IMG/VR virus record: IMGVR_UViG_3300028925_014337
Span: 1 to 37,958 of that record
Reading direction: 5' to 3' (one strand)
Length of the DNA: 37,958 nucleotides
Source: a virus
Below the pieces are notes generated by a model. That model saw only the letters and a program-made list of their open reading frames with translations, made no database searches and was not told where the DNA came from. The position numbers and the translations under genes were made by a program. Below, in pieces: positions 16,142 through 23,811 of the stretch (positions are counted from its first letter, which is position 1; each line of letters starts with the position of its first letter).

Positions 16142-17377
16142 TCATCGGTTGTGAGCCCAGCCCTTCTCTGACTTCCCTCTTGGCCGATTCGCGAATGAAC
16201 CCACGGCGGGTTTTACATCAACCACCTCAGCACCGTCACCTGACTTAGCAATAGGGTTCCCGCCCTTAGAAACAAGACCCTTCGATCCCTTACTCTGCAT
16301 CGTTGAAAGATGCTGTTTTGCGGTTTTTAAATCCCTAAAGGATTTTGTAATCGTGGTACCATACTTACCCTTAGCATACTTAACATCATATGTAGCTTTC
16401 CGAGCATCGGGTTCCGTACTAGCTATATCTTTAAAACGATCAATTTCTTTTTTTCCTAGTGTATCGTCTTCCAACGCCCGTTCTAACTCAGCCCTTCGTT
16501 TGGGACTTAATCGTAATGATACTCTAGCTAGTTCCTCATCCTTAGTCTTAGCAAAAACTAATTGAGCAACATCATGAGCATGGCCTGGCGGTTGTGTGGC
16601 CGCCCGATCTTCCTCATCAGGCACCGCTTTCTGCGGCATTTTATACCCAGGCGTTGGTTCCGACCGTGTGGTACTCGTTCTATATGAAGCATCGTATTTT
16701 TCAGCATCCCACTTGGTCGGTGGCTGAGGAATTAGTTCTGCACCTTTCTGTCCACGTTTAACGTCTTTAGTTATTTGAATTCGGCGCCTCATTACGTCTT
16801 TATACATATTTGTAGTAAATGTTTCACCAGCAACTGACGTACCGTGTTTAGTGGACTTCCCACCCGCATTTCTAAATATTTGTTTTGTTTGTGAATATGT
16901 AAATCCAGATTTTGCTATTGTATCCATTAATTTATTTTCTTCACGTTCGCCCTTACTCCACGTTGAGTGGTCATCAGATTTATCATATGACCAATCATGA
17001 TTGTGGATTTGATCAGCAATATCCTTGACAGTTGTTTTAGTTTGTTCTCGGCGCGCAAATCGTTTTTCCCTTGTCTCTCGTTCACCCGGAGCGCCGAGTC
17101 TTGGAGATTTGTCCTTCATTCTTGCTTGGGTTTCTGGATCTGTACTAGTAACGCTGCCGGCATCTTTCTCTACACTAGGATCATCTAATCCCAGTTTTGT
17201 TTGAGCGGGATCAACCTTTGTTAATTTACCACCATCAGTTTTATGAGTGACCTTATCGGTACGAGAGTCAGCCCAGCGGCCGAAGCCCTTGTAAACTAAG
17301 CCCATCTGTTTAGCTTGATCAGCAGCATCCGATCCTTCATTATAAATCAAATCTGTCAATAATTCTGATAACAACAT
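16142..17377 (-). CDS. Large hydrophilic phage protein with KQMGLVYKGFGRW motif, unknown
   Basis: 411 aa, highly charged and probably largely disordered, with many Lys/Asp/Thr. Near the N-terminus is AKQMGLVYKGFGRWADSRT followed by KVTHKTDGGKLTKVD, a motif I associate with conserved T4-like phage proteins of unknown role. A helical section (SLRLSPKRRAELERALEDD) lies near 280-300. Its GC content is higher than that of the flanking genes. AGGAAT precedes the start. No enzymatic motif is seen. Confidence 0.6.
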   Translation of the reverse strand: MLLSELLTDLIYNEGSDAADQAKQMGLVYKGFGRWADSRTDKVTHKTDGGKLTKVDPAQTKLGLDDPSVEKDAGSVTSTDPETQARMKDKSPRLGAPGERETREKRFARREQTKTTVKDIADQIHNHDWSYDKSDDHSTWSKGEREENKLMDTIAKSGFTYSQTKQIFRNAGGKSTKHGTSVAGETFTTNMYKDVMRRRIQITKDVKRGQKGAELIPQPPTKWDAEKYDASYRTSTTRSEPTPGYKMPQKAVPDEEDRAATQPPGHAHDVAQLVFAKTKDEELARVSLRLSPKRRAELERALEDDTLGKKEIDRFKDIASTEPDARKATYDVKYAKGKYGTTITKSFRDLKTAKQHLSTMQSKGSKGLVSKGGNPIAKSGDGAEVVDVKPAVGSFANRPRGKSEKGWAHNR

Positions 17378-17380
17378 ATT

Positions 17381-17572
17381 CTATTCCTGTGTTAAACTCT
17401 CTGGCCAAAACGTCTCAACTTCGTCTTCTAATATTTCCGCGCTAAAAATCCCATCTTCAAAAACCAATTCATCTAACGCATGTTCGACATAATTTACAGC
17501 GTCAGATTCCGACTCTCCATAGCTTACAATGAAGACTGGTACAATGTATTTCTTCAAAGCCTTTTTGTCCAT
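17381..17572 (-). CDS. Small acidic hypothetical protein
   Basis: 63 aa, starts MDKKALKKYIVPVFIVSYGE and becomes acidic (YVEHALDELVFEDGIFSAEI). The pattern of a strand, ESESDAVNYVEHAL helix and strand is like small dodecin/DpnD-type modules, but no family is certain. It is 3 bases upstream of the 411-aa gene. The ribosome site is weak. Confidence 0.5.
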   Translation of the reverse strand: MDKKALKKYIVPVFIVSYGESESDAVNYVEHALDELVFEDGIFSAEILEDEVETFWPESLTQE

Positions 17573-17621
17573 TTTTCTTCATCCCCGCCGTCGATACCTT
17601 ATTGGTTTTCTATATATAGTA

Positions 17622-17942
17622 TCAGTTCCAGTCATCAATTGGAAATGGATCTGCTTCATTTGATTCATTTGCTTCATTTAAAGCTTTAAAAAGATTTGGA
17701 ATTAAAATGTGTCTTGAATAGTATGCCATATTATAAACATTTCTTGATTCGCTACGCGCAAACATATTTCCGGCTAAATCATGCTGTGTAAAGAACAATA
17801 ATTCATCTAAAAATTCTGTGGTTCTTTCTAATTTGTGTTCAGGCGATCCACGATAATGATTCATCACATTAAGTAAAAATTGTTCTGCTTCATTCTTAAC
17901 TTCAAATATACCATGAATGCTGTTCTGGTCTTGTTGAGTCAT
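17622..17942 (-). CDS. Small hypothetical protein
   Basis: 106 aa, mostly helical and acidic at the end (NEANESNEADPFPIDDWN). No family recognised. Its start overlaps a 42-aa membrane ORF (17902-18030) by 41 bases. Confidence 0.55.
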   Translation of the reverse strand: MTQQDQNSIHGIFEVKNEAEQFLLNVMNHYRGSPEHKLERTTEFLDELLFFTQHDLAGNMFARSESRNVYNMAYYSRHILIPNLFKALNEANESNEADPFPIDDWN

Positions 17943-18030
17943 CGATTACCTGCTTTTTTTGTTTGAAAAGAAAAAAACTTCCCATAATTCCCAACGTAGC
18001 TACTACACTATAAAACCAATACCGTTTCAT
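17902..18030 (-). CDS. Very small membrane protein
   Basis: A 42-codon frame starts with ATG at 18028-18030, preceded by a very strong GGAGGAGAGAGG site. The product begins MKRYWFYSVVATLGIMGSFF, one membrane span, then a basic QKKQ and a short polar end. It overlaps the next gene in another frame by 41 bases. The ribosome site and fit into the otherwise empty gap support it; nothing indicates function. Confidence 0.5.
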   Translation of the reverse strand: MKRYWFYSVVATLGIMGSFFLFKQKKQVIDDSTRPEQHSWYI

Positions 18031-18057
18031 TCTCCCTCTCTCCTCCGTTATATGTCA

Positions 18058-18552
18058 TCAGCCGCGGGCTGTTCTCCTATCAGATCTAACGGCCATAATA
18101 ATCCTATGTAACAGTTGTCGTGTACGTTTAACAATTGGTCTTATTTCTCGACTACATTGTTCTACAGTAACATCTGACGCTCTACATTCCACACGGATCG
18201 TCCGTATTCTGTCAAGATTAGCTTGAGCGTAGGTCAATCCCGCTTCCACCCGCTTCTGGGCTCCTCTTTCATCTGATAATGGGTGTTTTTGTATATATCT
18301 CTGTAATCGGCGAATTACTGCCCGCAAACTTGGTTTACTATTACGAAAACTTCGATCTCCCCGCTTTACAGCTTCCCGCTTTGCAGCTTCGGCCCTCGCG
18401 ACTGTGACCGCACCGTGTGGATCTACATCATCCACCATACTAAGCATCGTTTCAATGGAAGTTAACTCATTTACATCTTCTAGTGCTGTGGGTCCATTAG
18501 CACACCCATCCAGAACCAAAAGCGCGGTTAGACTTAAAAATATATTTTTCAC
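18058..18552 (-). CDS. Lipoprotein-like exported protein
   Basis: 164 aa from a GTG start (18550-18552), preceded by AGGAG. A signal sequence with a lipobox-like LVLDGC (Cys17) is seen; Asp at -2 is atypical. The mature part is Arg-rich and helical. Its GTG overlaps the TGA of the small upstream gene (GTGA), indicating coupled translation. An o-spanin would be shorter and Pro-rich, so that role is not supported. Function unknown. Confidence 0.55.
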   Translation of the reverse strand: MKNIFLSLTALLVLDGCANGPTALEDVNELTSIETMLSMVDDVDPHGAVTVARAEAAKREAVKRGDRSFRNSKPSLRAVIRRLQRYIQKHPLSDERGAQKRVEAGLTYAQANLDRIRTIRVECRASDVTVEQCSREIRPIVKRTRQLLHRIIMAVRSDRRTARG

Positions 18553-18707
18553 TTTTTTCTCCTACTTTTAATGTTATCAATTTTAGTATAATACTGAGGA
18601 TCTTTAAGATAATATTCCTTAACGATCTCTTTTGCAATACTAACATCGTTAGTTTGCTCTAATTCAATCGTAAGACCCTTTTTTAATTCTTCTTTTATTT
18701 TTACCAT
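18549..18707 (-). CDS. Small 52-aa protein with DPQYYTK motif
   Basis: A 52-codon frame fills the gap between two genes: ATG at 18705-18707, TGA at 18549-18551. The product starts MVKIKEELKKGLTIELEQTN and has IAKEIVKEYYLKDPQYYTKI, a pattern I recall from small T4-like phage proteins (helix followed by a D-P-x-Y-Y motif). It overlaps the upstream gene by 7 bases and the downstream gene by a GTGA junction, so the arrangement is typical of a real coupled gene. Confidence 0.65.
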   Translation of the reverse strand: MVKIKEELKKGLTIELEQTNDVSIAKEIVKEYYLKDPQYYTKIDNIKSRRKK

Positions 18708-19093
18708 TTTCTACAAGACCAGTATCTTGCCTTGTGTTTTGGTCCAGGCGAATCACAGTTGTGTCTAGCTCTAAATGCTTTTCTTGCAGCTGGATTAGAT
18801 TTTCTGATTGACATAGTTTTCTCTCCTGCTTTTTTTGCAGTAGTTCCACCATGTCCAAAGTTTACCTTTACCACATTACCTTTGGGGTTATTAACATACA
18901 CTTTAAATTTTTTAACATCACCCCTCATTGGCTTACCTAACTTTACAGTCCTACCTTGATATTCACCTTCGGTTATGTTAGATTTATATTCTTTCATAAA
19001 TTCGGTGAATTCTTTTATATCGTCATAGTTCTCTACTGTGTATTCTTCGCAGTAATTTTGGCTTTCTGATAATAAATTATATAATGATATCAT
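18701..19093 (-). CDS. Conserved-looking T4-like phage protein with basic Cys/Arg C-terminus
   Basis: 130 aa. The N-terminus is helical (LYNLLSESQNYCEEYTVENY), the middle beta-like, and the last 40 residues are basic: MSIRKSNPAARKAFRARHNC then a segment ending ARYWSCRKW. I recognise this C-terminal pattern as recurrent in T4-like phage proteins, but cannot name a function. Its ATG overlaps the stop of the upstream gene (19090-19093). Confidence 0.65.
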   Translation of the reverse strand: MISLYNLLSESQNYCEEYTVENYDDIKEFTEFMKEYKSNITEGEYQGRTVKLGKPMRGDVKKFKVYVNNPKGNVVKVNFGHGGTTAKKAGEKTMSIRKSNPAARKAFRARHNCDSPGPKHKARYWSCRKW

Positions 19094-19308
19094 ATCTTGG
19101 TTTTCTTCTTCACTGTCCTCTTCTTTGGAGCAGCCTTCTTCTTAGGAGCATTCTTCTTCGGAGCAGCCGGAACAGCCTTCTTCTTAGGAGCAGCCTTCTT
19201 CTTTCCACTTCCACCACCAATTGGCCACGTTCCCGGCCATTTGCGCATATGGTTCCAAACAACCCCACCAATTACCAAAAGAACTACAACTGTTATTACT
19301 ATATTCAT
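19090..19308 (-). CDS. Membrane protein with Lys/Ala/Pro repeat tail
   Basis: 72 aa. An N-terminal span (IVITVVVLLVIGGVVWN) is followed by a Gly-rich linker and repeats of the type KKKAAPKKKAVP resembling histone-H1-like tails. Such basic tails can bind nucleic acid; membrane-linked DNA binding is a guess. It is the first gene of the minus-strand operon behind the promoter at 19392-19420. GGAGAG precedes the ATG. Confidence 0.6.
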   Translation of the reverse strand: MNIVITVVVLLVIGGVVWNHMRKWPGTWPIGGGSGKKKAAPKKKAVPAAPKKNAPKKKAAPKKRTVKKKTKI

Positions 19309-19391
19309 TATAATTTACTCTCCTATTATATATTTTAATATAAATATCATGTATACATGTATTCCTTGTATTCCTTTCCGGCGGACAGTAG

Positions 19392-19420
19392 AATATAATA
19401 GGTTTTTGCAGGCTTGTCAA
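19392..19420 (-). promoter_or_regulatory. Sigma-70-type promoter of the leftward operon
   Basis: Leftward GGTTGACA (-35 at 19420-19415), 17-base spacer, TATATT (19397-19392). It is back-to-back with the purA promoter at 19449. Its predicted leader to 19308 is about 75 bases. Confidence 0.8.
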
Positions 19421-19448
19421 CCCCCTTTAACAAATTTTTTCACAAGTG

Positions 19449-19477
19449 TTGACTTTTTTGTTGATTTTAGTTATATT
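19449..19477 (+). promoter_or_regulatory. Sigma-70-type promoter for purA
   Basis: TTGACT (19449-19454), 17-base spacer, TATATT (19472-19477). The predicted start is about 35 bases before the purA ATG, whose ribosome site is AGAAGGG. Confidence 0.8.
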
Positions 19478-19519
19478 ACTATGTAATTTAATCACTTTAA
19501 TCACAACACAAGAAGGGTT

Positions 19520-20686
19520 ATGAAACAGAAACATCCATTCGAAGAACTCCGTAAAAGTCCTGACATACTGGTCGGCCTCCAATGGGGTGATGAGGGTAAG
19601 GGCAAGATCACTGACGCTCTATCAAATGACTACCAATGGATCGTTCGATACCAAGGTGGTAGCAATGCTGGCCATACGGTCTATATTGATGGTGAAAAAT
19701 TTGTAACTCATTCTATTCCTACTGGTATTCTAAATCGTAACTGTAAAGTTGTGATTACTCATGGATGTGTAATTAATATACCCGAATTGATTCAAGAAGT
19801 CAAGCTTTTAGAAGAAAACGGAATTTCGTTCAAGGATCGGTTCTATCTATCAGAGAATGCACATCTTATTACACCAGAACATTTAAAAGAAGATAAATCT
19901 AACCAAATAAAATTTGGAAGTACTGGAAAGGGAATAGGACCAGCATATAGAGATAAGATATATCGCGAAGGACTCCGTGTAAAGGATTATCCTCAAGTCA
20001 TAGATGAAGATAAGATTATAGTGACCGATACCCGAAAACTACTTCGGGATGTAATATATAAAGGAGACAAAGTACTATTTGAAGGAGCACAAGCGGCTAT
20101 GTTGGATATTGAAATGGGAACATACCCCCATGTCACATCATCTCCATGTATAGCTTCTTATGCTCCTGCTGGTTCTGGACTCCCCTTGACTTTCTTCAAA
20201 CATTCTATTATATTAGGCGTAGCAAAAGCATACACTACTCGCATTGGAACAGGGCCATTTCCTAGTGAGATTCACGATAAGAAAGTTGCACAAAATATTC
20301 AACTTACCGGAAAGGAATATGGAGCAACGACGGGTAGGCTTAGAAAAGTAGGTTGGTTGGACATTCCACAATTGAAATATGCTTGTGAAGTAAATGGAGT
20401 TTCCAGTATAGCACTAACAAAACTAGACATCTTTTCCGAAGCGGATTATGAAATTAAAGTAGCAACAGAATATAAGATTAATGGAAAATGGACAACGGAG
20501 TATTGTGACGAACCAGAATCCATCCGTTATGAAAGTTTTTCTGCTTGGCCAGAAATTACTGAAACCAATTGGGACGGCTTGCCAGATAATCTTAAAAAGT
20601 ATGTTGATTTTATTGAAGAATCTGTTGGTGTAAATATTTCCATGATAGGTGTGGGCCCAGACCGCAATCAATTAATACACAGGTAG
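19520..20686 (+). CDS. purA: Adenylosuccinate synthetase family enzyme
   Basis: 388 aa. PurA hallmarks: QWGDEGKGKI with Asp24 and the P-loop at 21-30, GGSNAGHT with His52, TGKGIGPAYRD near 135-145, FEGAQAAMLDIEMGTYPHVTS near 187-207 and GATTGRLRKVGWLD. PurA condenses IMP and aspartate using GTP to make adenylosuccinate. It is shorter than bacterial PurA (about 430 aa) because the helical part after GLRVKD is reduced, approaching the compact archaeal/phage forms. The catalytic Asp is kept, so the Ser seen in phage PurZ (2-aminoadenine pathway) is absent. Own promoter upstream; a glycosyltransferase follows after 4 bases. Confidence 0.92.
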   Translation: MKQKHPFEELRKSPDILVGLQWGDEGKGKITDALSNDYQWIVRYQGGSNAGHTVYIDGEKFVTHSIPTGILNRNCKVVITHGCVINIPELIQEVKLLEENGISFKDRFYLSENAHLITPEHLKEDKSNQIKFGSTGKGIGPAYRDKIYREGLRVKDYPQVIDEDKIIVTDTRKLLRDVIYKGDKVLFEGAQAAMLDIEMGTYPHVTSSPCIASYAPAGSGLPLTFFKHSIILGVAKAYTTRIGTGPFPSEIHDKKVAQNIQLTGKEYGATTGRLRKVGWLDIPQLKYACEVNGVSSIALTKLDIFSEADYEIKVATEYKINGKWTTEYCDEPESIRYESFSAWPEITETNWDGLPDNLKKYVDFIEESVGVNISMIGVGPDRNQLIHR

Positions 20687-20690
20687 ACGT

Positions 20691-22034
20691 ATGGACTTTT
20701 TTGAATTTGGATCGAATGATGTAACTAAAACAAAAAGAATTTTAGTATATCCAAATATAACCTTTTCAAAAGATCTTGAGCAAGATTCATATGTTCAAGT
20801 TATGAAGAAACTTATATTTGAACTTTCCAAGGTAAGGGATGATTTATACTGGTACATAATAAGTCCAGAAAAAATTAAAGGATTACAATTTGATAATGTA
20901 TATCAATTTATAGCGCCGTTTCCAACATACCCTCCTACAATGAGATGCCATTTTGACACATTTAGCATAAAAGAACATTTATCAAAAAAGTATGACTTTG
21001 ATTTAATTTTCAGTCATCTACCAGAACACACTTGGAATTTAGTAAATTTATTAAAAAACAATACCTATCACAATGTTCCTGTTCTTGGATATTCTCATTG
21101 GTTTGATTTCGATCATATACAATCGTGGCCAGTTGGAGCATTTAACGAAAATATGTTAGGTCTTTTGGAAATGGAAAAGTGCTATATAAATACGGAGTAT
21201 CAAAAACAACTAGTATTAAAAGAAGCAGAAAAAACATTTAATCAAAATACTATAGATAAATTATCTAATATCTTAGAACCCTTTTATTTAGGAGTATCTA
21301 GAGAAGATCTAAGTCCACCAAAAGAATCAAAAAAATGTATTGTATTTAACCACAGACCCCACGCATATAAAAACTTTACTCCCTTCCTTAATATGTGTAG
21401 TAAATTATACAAAACAAGACAAGATTTTGAAGTATGGGTTCCGCTGTGGGAAACGAAAGTTACAGAGAAATTTAAATGGTTAAATACTGATAAGTTTGAT
21501 AAAGAAGGATATTATCGAAAACTTCAAACCTGTAGAGTTGGCTTTTCACCAGAACAAACGTATGGTGGGTGGTCTGTAGCAACTACAGATGGGTTGATGA
21601 ATGGGTGTCCGTTTATTATGTATGATGCTGATTATTATAAAGAACTAAACCCAACCGCTGATTTCTTTACTACAGAAGATGAAGCTATAACTTTACTAAA
21701 CAAATATCTAGATGATGACTCTTATCGTAATGAAAAAGCAACAGAATCCTTTAATTATGTTTCTGAAAATCTTCTTTATGAGTATTCTATTGGAAAACTT
21801 TCAAACGATATTGATAGTATAATAAACAATTCATATGGTGTTGGTAATTCGAAAAAACTTACTAACATGATCAACTATATTAAAGATAAAAAAGTTGTAT
21901 CAAAGGCTGATCTAATTGAAAAGACCGGATGGGGAAGAGGAATTAAATTTTCTCCATACCGAAGATCGTTGATGAATCATCCAAATATTTTTGACAAAAT
22001 GGGAATGCTTCCATATTATACTTGGTTAGACTGA
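20691..22034 (+). CDS. GT-B-type glycosyltransferase
   Basis: 447 aa. The C-terminal nucleotide-sugar domain is suggested by IVFNHRPHAYKNFTPFLNM (about 220-240) and by GGWSVATTDGLMNGCPFIMY (about 300-320), typical of GT4-like enzymes. The last about 60 residues (KADLIEKTGWGRGIKFSPYR) look like a helix-turn-helix-type add-on, unusual for a sugar-polymer enzyme. DNA base glycosylation as in T4 would be one possibility; virion or surface glycan is another. It is 4 bases after purA and overlaps the end of the convergent DUF1552 gene by 9 bases. Confidence 0.7.
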   Translation: MDFFEFGSNDVTKTKRILVYPNITFSKDLEQDSYVQVMKKLIFELSKVRDDLYWYIISPEKIKGLQFDNVYQFIAPFPTYPPTMRCHFDTFSIKEHLSKKYDFDLIFSHLPEHTWNLVNLLKNNTYHNVPVLGYSHWFDFDHIQSWPVGAFNENMLGLLEMEKCYINTEYQKQLVLKEAEKTFNQNTIDKLSNILEPFYLGVSREDLSPPKESKKCIVFNHRPHAYKNFTPFLNMCSKLYKTRQDFEVWVPLWETKVTEKFKWLNTDKFDKEGYYRKLQTCRVGFSPEQTYGGWSVATTDGLMNGCPFIMYDADYYKELNPTADFFTTEDEAITLLNKYLDDDSYRNEKATESFNYVSENLLYEYSIGKLSNDIDSIINNSYGVGNSKKLTNMINYIKDKKVVSKADLIEKTGWGRGIKFSPYRRSLMNHPNIFDKMGMLPYYTWLD

Positions 22035-23456
22035 AAATATTCCAGTACTATTTCCAAACGATGTAAGATCGTTTGTAATCGGAACTCCAATCTCATTATT
22101 AGTAGAAATTTGAGTTACATTCATCTTATGTAACAAATCCAAGAATACGTTTGCCATTGGAGTTCCCCTCGGCGCTTTCACATGCGACTCACCTGCTAGA
22201 ATGCCATTTCCACCACCAACAAGGAATAATGGACATTTAACGTGATTATGAAGATTACTATCTCCCATTGCAGACCCATATAACAGTAAAGTCTTATCTA
22301 ACAGGTTAGAATCCCCTTCCATTGTATTTTGAAGTTTTTCAAGGAAATACGGCAATATTCCTACATGATGTTTATTAATCTTCGCAAATTCTAAAATTCT
22401 CTCTTCGTTACCACCATGATGTGAAGCAACGTGGAATGGTTGATCAGATCCACTATTCGTATAAACTCTAGGTGATGCATCTCGTCCTAACTTCAAAGAG
22501 AAAACCCTAGTACTGTCAGATATAAATGCTGCGAGTTGCAGATCAAACATTAATTTAACATGTTCCTCAAAGTCATCGGGGACACCGACTGGAGCTGTAG
22601 GTATGTTACGTTCATCACCACTTAAATTTTGGGCTTCAATTCGTTGAATTCGTTGTTCAAGTTCTCTAACGTTTTGCATATAGCTATCTAGTCGGTGCTG
22701 ATCTACTGGACCTAACTTCTTTTGCAAAGTAGACATTTCATCTAAAACCCAATCAAGAATACTACTATTAGATCTTGATCGTTCACTTCGTTGAGCAGCT
22801 GAACCCCCAGCACCAAATAATTGTTCAAATATTGCACGAGGGTCGCGAAGCATTGGTAATGGCTTATCTGGTGCTGACCAACTAAGGGTATCAGTATACG
22901 CACATGAGTATCCATAAGCACACCCTCCCGCTTGATCAACATTTTCAATTGACATCTGTAATGAAGGAATTGGAGTTTCATGTCCATACTGTTGTGCAAA
23001 TACTTGGTCAAACGAAGTTCCAACGTGAAGGTCAGATCCTTGTGTTTGTTTTGGATGTGATTGGGTCAAGAAAACAGCAGTAGATCTAAAATGATCACCA
23101 CCAATCTCTTGGGGTGAGAAAGCATCTGCCATTCTACAATCTGTATCACTAACAATTGTTAAATATTTTCGGAATGGTTCTAGGGATTGGAGACTAGTTG
23201 GAGAAAGATCAAAATTTCGACCCTCATCTGCAGGACTCCAAAGATTTTGTGATCCACCCCAATCGTTACTACCTGCGGCGCCGTGTACTTGTTCAATACA
23301 AACTAATCGGGGAGTATCCGCCGACTTACCAGCTTCAGTAGCCATCAAGTGTTTTCCTGCAGGAATCATTGCATCAAGCAGTGGCAATCCAAGTGTAGTT
23401 CCCACACCACGAAGCATGGTACGACGAGATATACGCTTTCCAGTAATAAAAGTCAT
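22026..23456 (-). CDS. DUF1552 family Tat-exported protein (copy B)
   Basis: 476 aa from the ATG at 23454-23456, chosen for its AAAGGAAA site and because the Tat signal starts there: KRISRRTMLRGVGTTLGLPL. DUF1552 landmarks are VCIEQVHGAAGSNDWGG, ICSYGYSCAYTD-like text around GGCAYGYSCAY, VFSLKLGRDASPRVY, ASHHGGNEERI and GSAMGDSNLHNHVKCPLFLVG. Family members are exported proteins of unknown role in Planctomycetes and other bacteria. It lies 10 bases after the A-type Fe-S carrier and is a paralogue of copy A. Rare in phages as far as I know. Confidence 0.85.
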   Translation of the reverse strand: MTFITGKRISRRTMLRGVGTTLGLPLLDAMIPAGKHLMATEAGKSADTPRLVCIEQVHGAAGSNDWGGSQNLWSPADEGRNFDLSPTSLQSLEPFRKYLTIVSDTDCRMADAFSPQEIGGDHFRSTAVFLTQSHPKQTQGSDLHVGTSFDQVFAQQYGHETPIPSLQMSIENVDQAGGCAYGYSCAYTDTLSWSAPDKPLPMLRDPRAIFEQLFGAGGSAAQRSERSRSNSSILDWVLDEMSTLQKKLGPVDQHRLDSYMQNVRELEQRIQRIEAQNLSGDERNIPTAPVGVPDDFEEHVKLMFDLQLAAFISDSTRVFSLKLGRDASPRVYTNSGSDQPFHVASHHGGNEERILEFAKINKHHVGILPYFLEKLQNTMEGDSNLLDKTLLLYGSAMGDSNLHNHVKCPLFLVGGGNGILAGESHVKAPRGTPMANVFLDLLHKMNVTQISTNNEIGVPITNDLTSFGNSTGIFSV

Positions 23457-23466
23457 TGTGTTTCCT

Positions 23467-23790
23467 TTAAGCTGTGAATGAACTCCCACAACCACAACCA
23501 CCTGTCGCGTTGGGGTTGTTAAAAACAAAACCCTGTCCCATCATACTTGATGTATAATCAATTTCTATACCATCAAGATATTGTGAACTAAAGGCATCAA
23601 TAAAAATTTTGATCCCTTGCAACTCAAAAATTTCATCATCTGGCTCAGAAGTTTCTTCAATATTTAATCCATATTGAAAACCCGAACAGCCTCCGGGGAG
23701 AACTGAAACACGAAGTCCAGCATTTTCAGTGGCTTCCAAATTTTCAATAAAATCACGAACTTTTTCCGTTGCCGCAGTTGTTAATGTCAT
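23467..23790 (-). CDS. A-type iron-sulfur carrier protein (IscA/ErpA/HesB family)
   Basis: 107 aa, the usual length. The three family cysteines are in LPGGCSGFQYGL (Cys35) and GGCGCGSSF near the C-terminus. Such proteins carry Fe-S clusters to apoproteins and are known auxiliary genes in aquatic T4-like phages. It sits between the two DUF1552 genes in one transcript. TAAGGAAC precedes the ATG. Confidence 0.93.
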   Translation of the reverse strand: MTLTTAATEKVRDFIENLEATENAGLRVSVLPGGCSGFQYGLNIEETSEPDDEIFELQGIKIFIDAFSSQYLDGIEIDYTSSMMGQGFVFNNPNATGGCGCGSSFTA

Positions 23791-23811
23791 ATTGTTCCTT
23801 AATTTACATTT

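Noticed and set aside
18664-18858. 64-aa minus-strand frame
   Set aside because: Overlaps the 130-aa gene in another frame with no ribosome site; the coupled 52-aa frame explains the gap better.
19084-19486. Plus-strand hydrophobic frames opposite the Lys/Ala/Pro-repeat gene
   Set aside because: They are complements of repeated Lys/Ala codons and cross the divergent promoter region.
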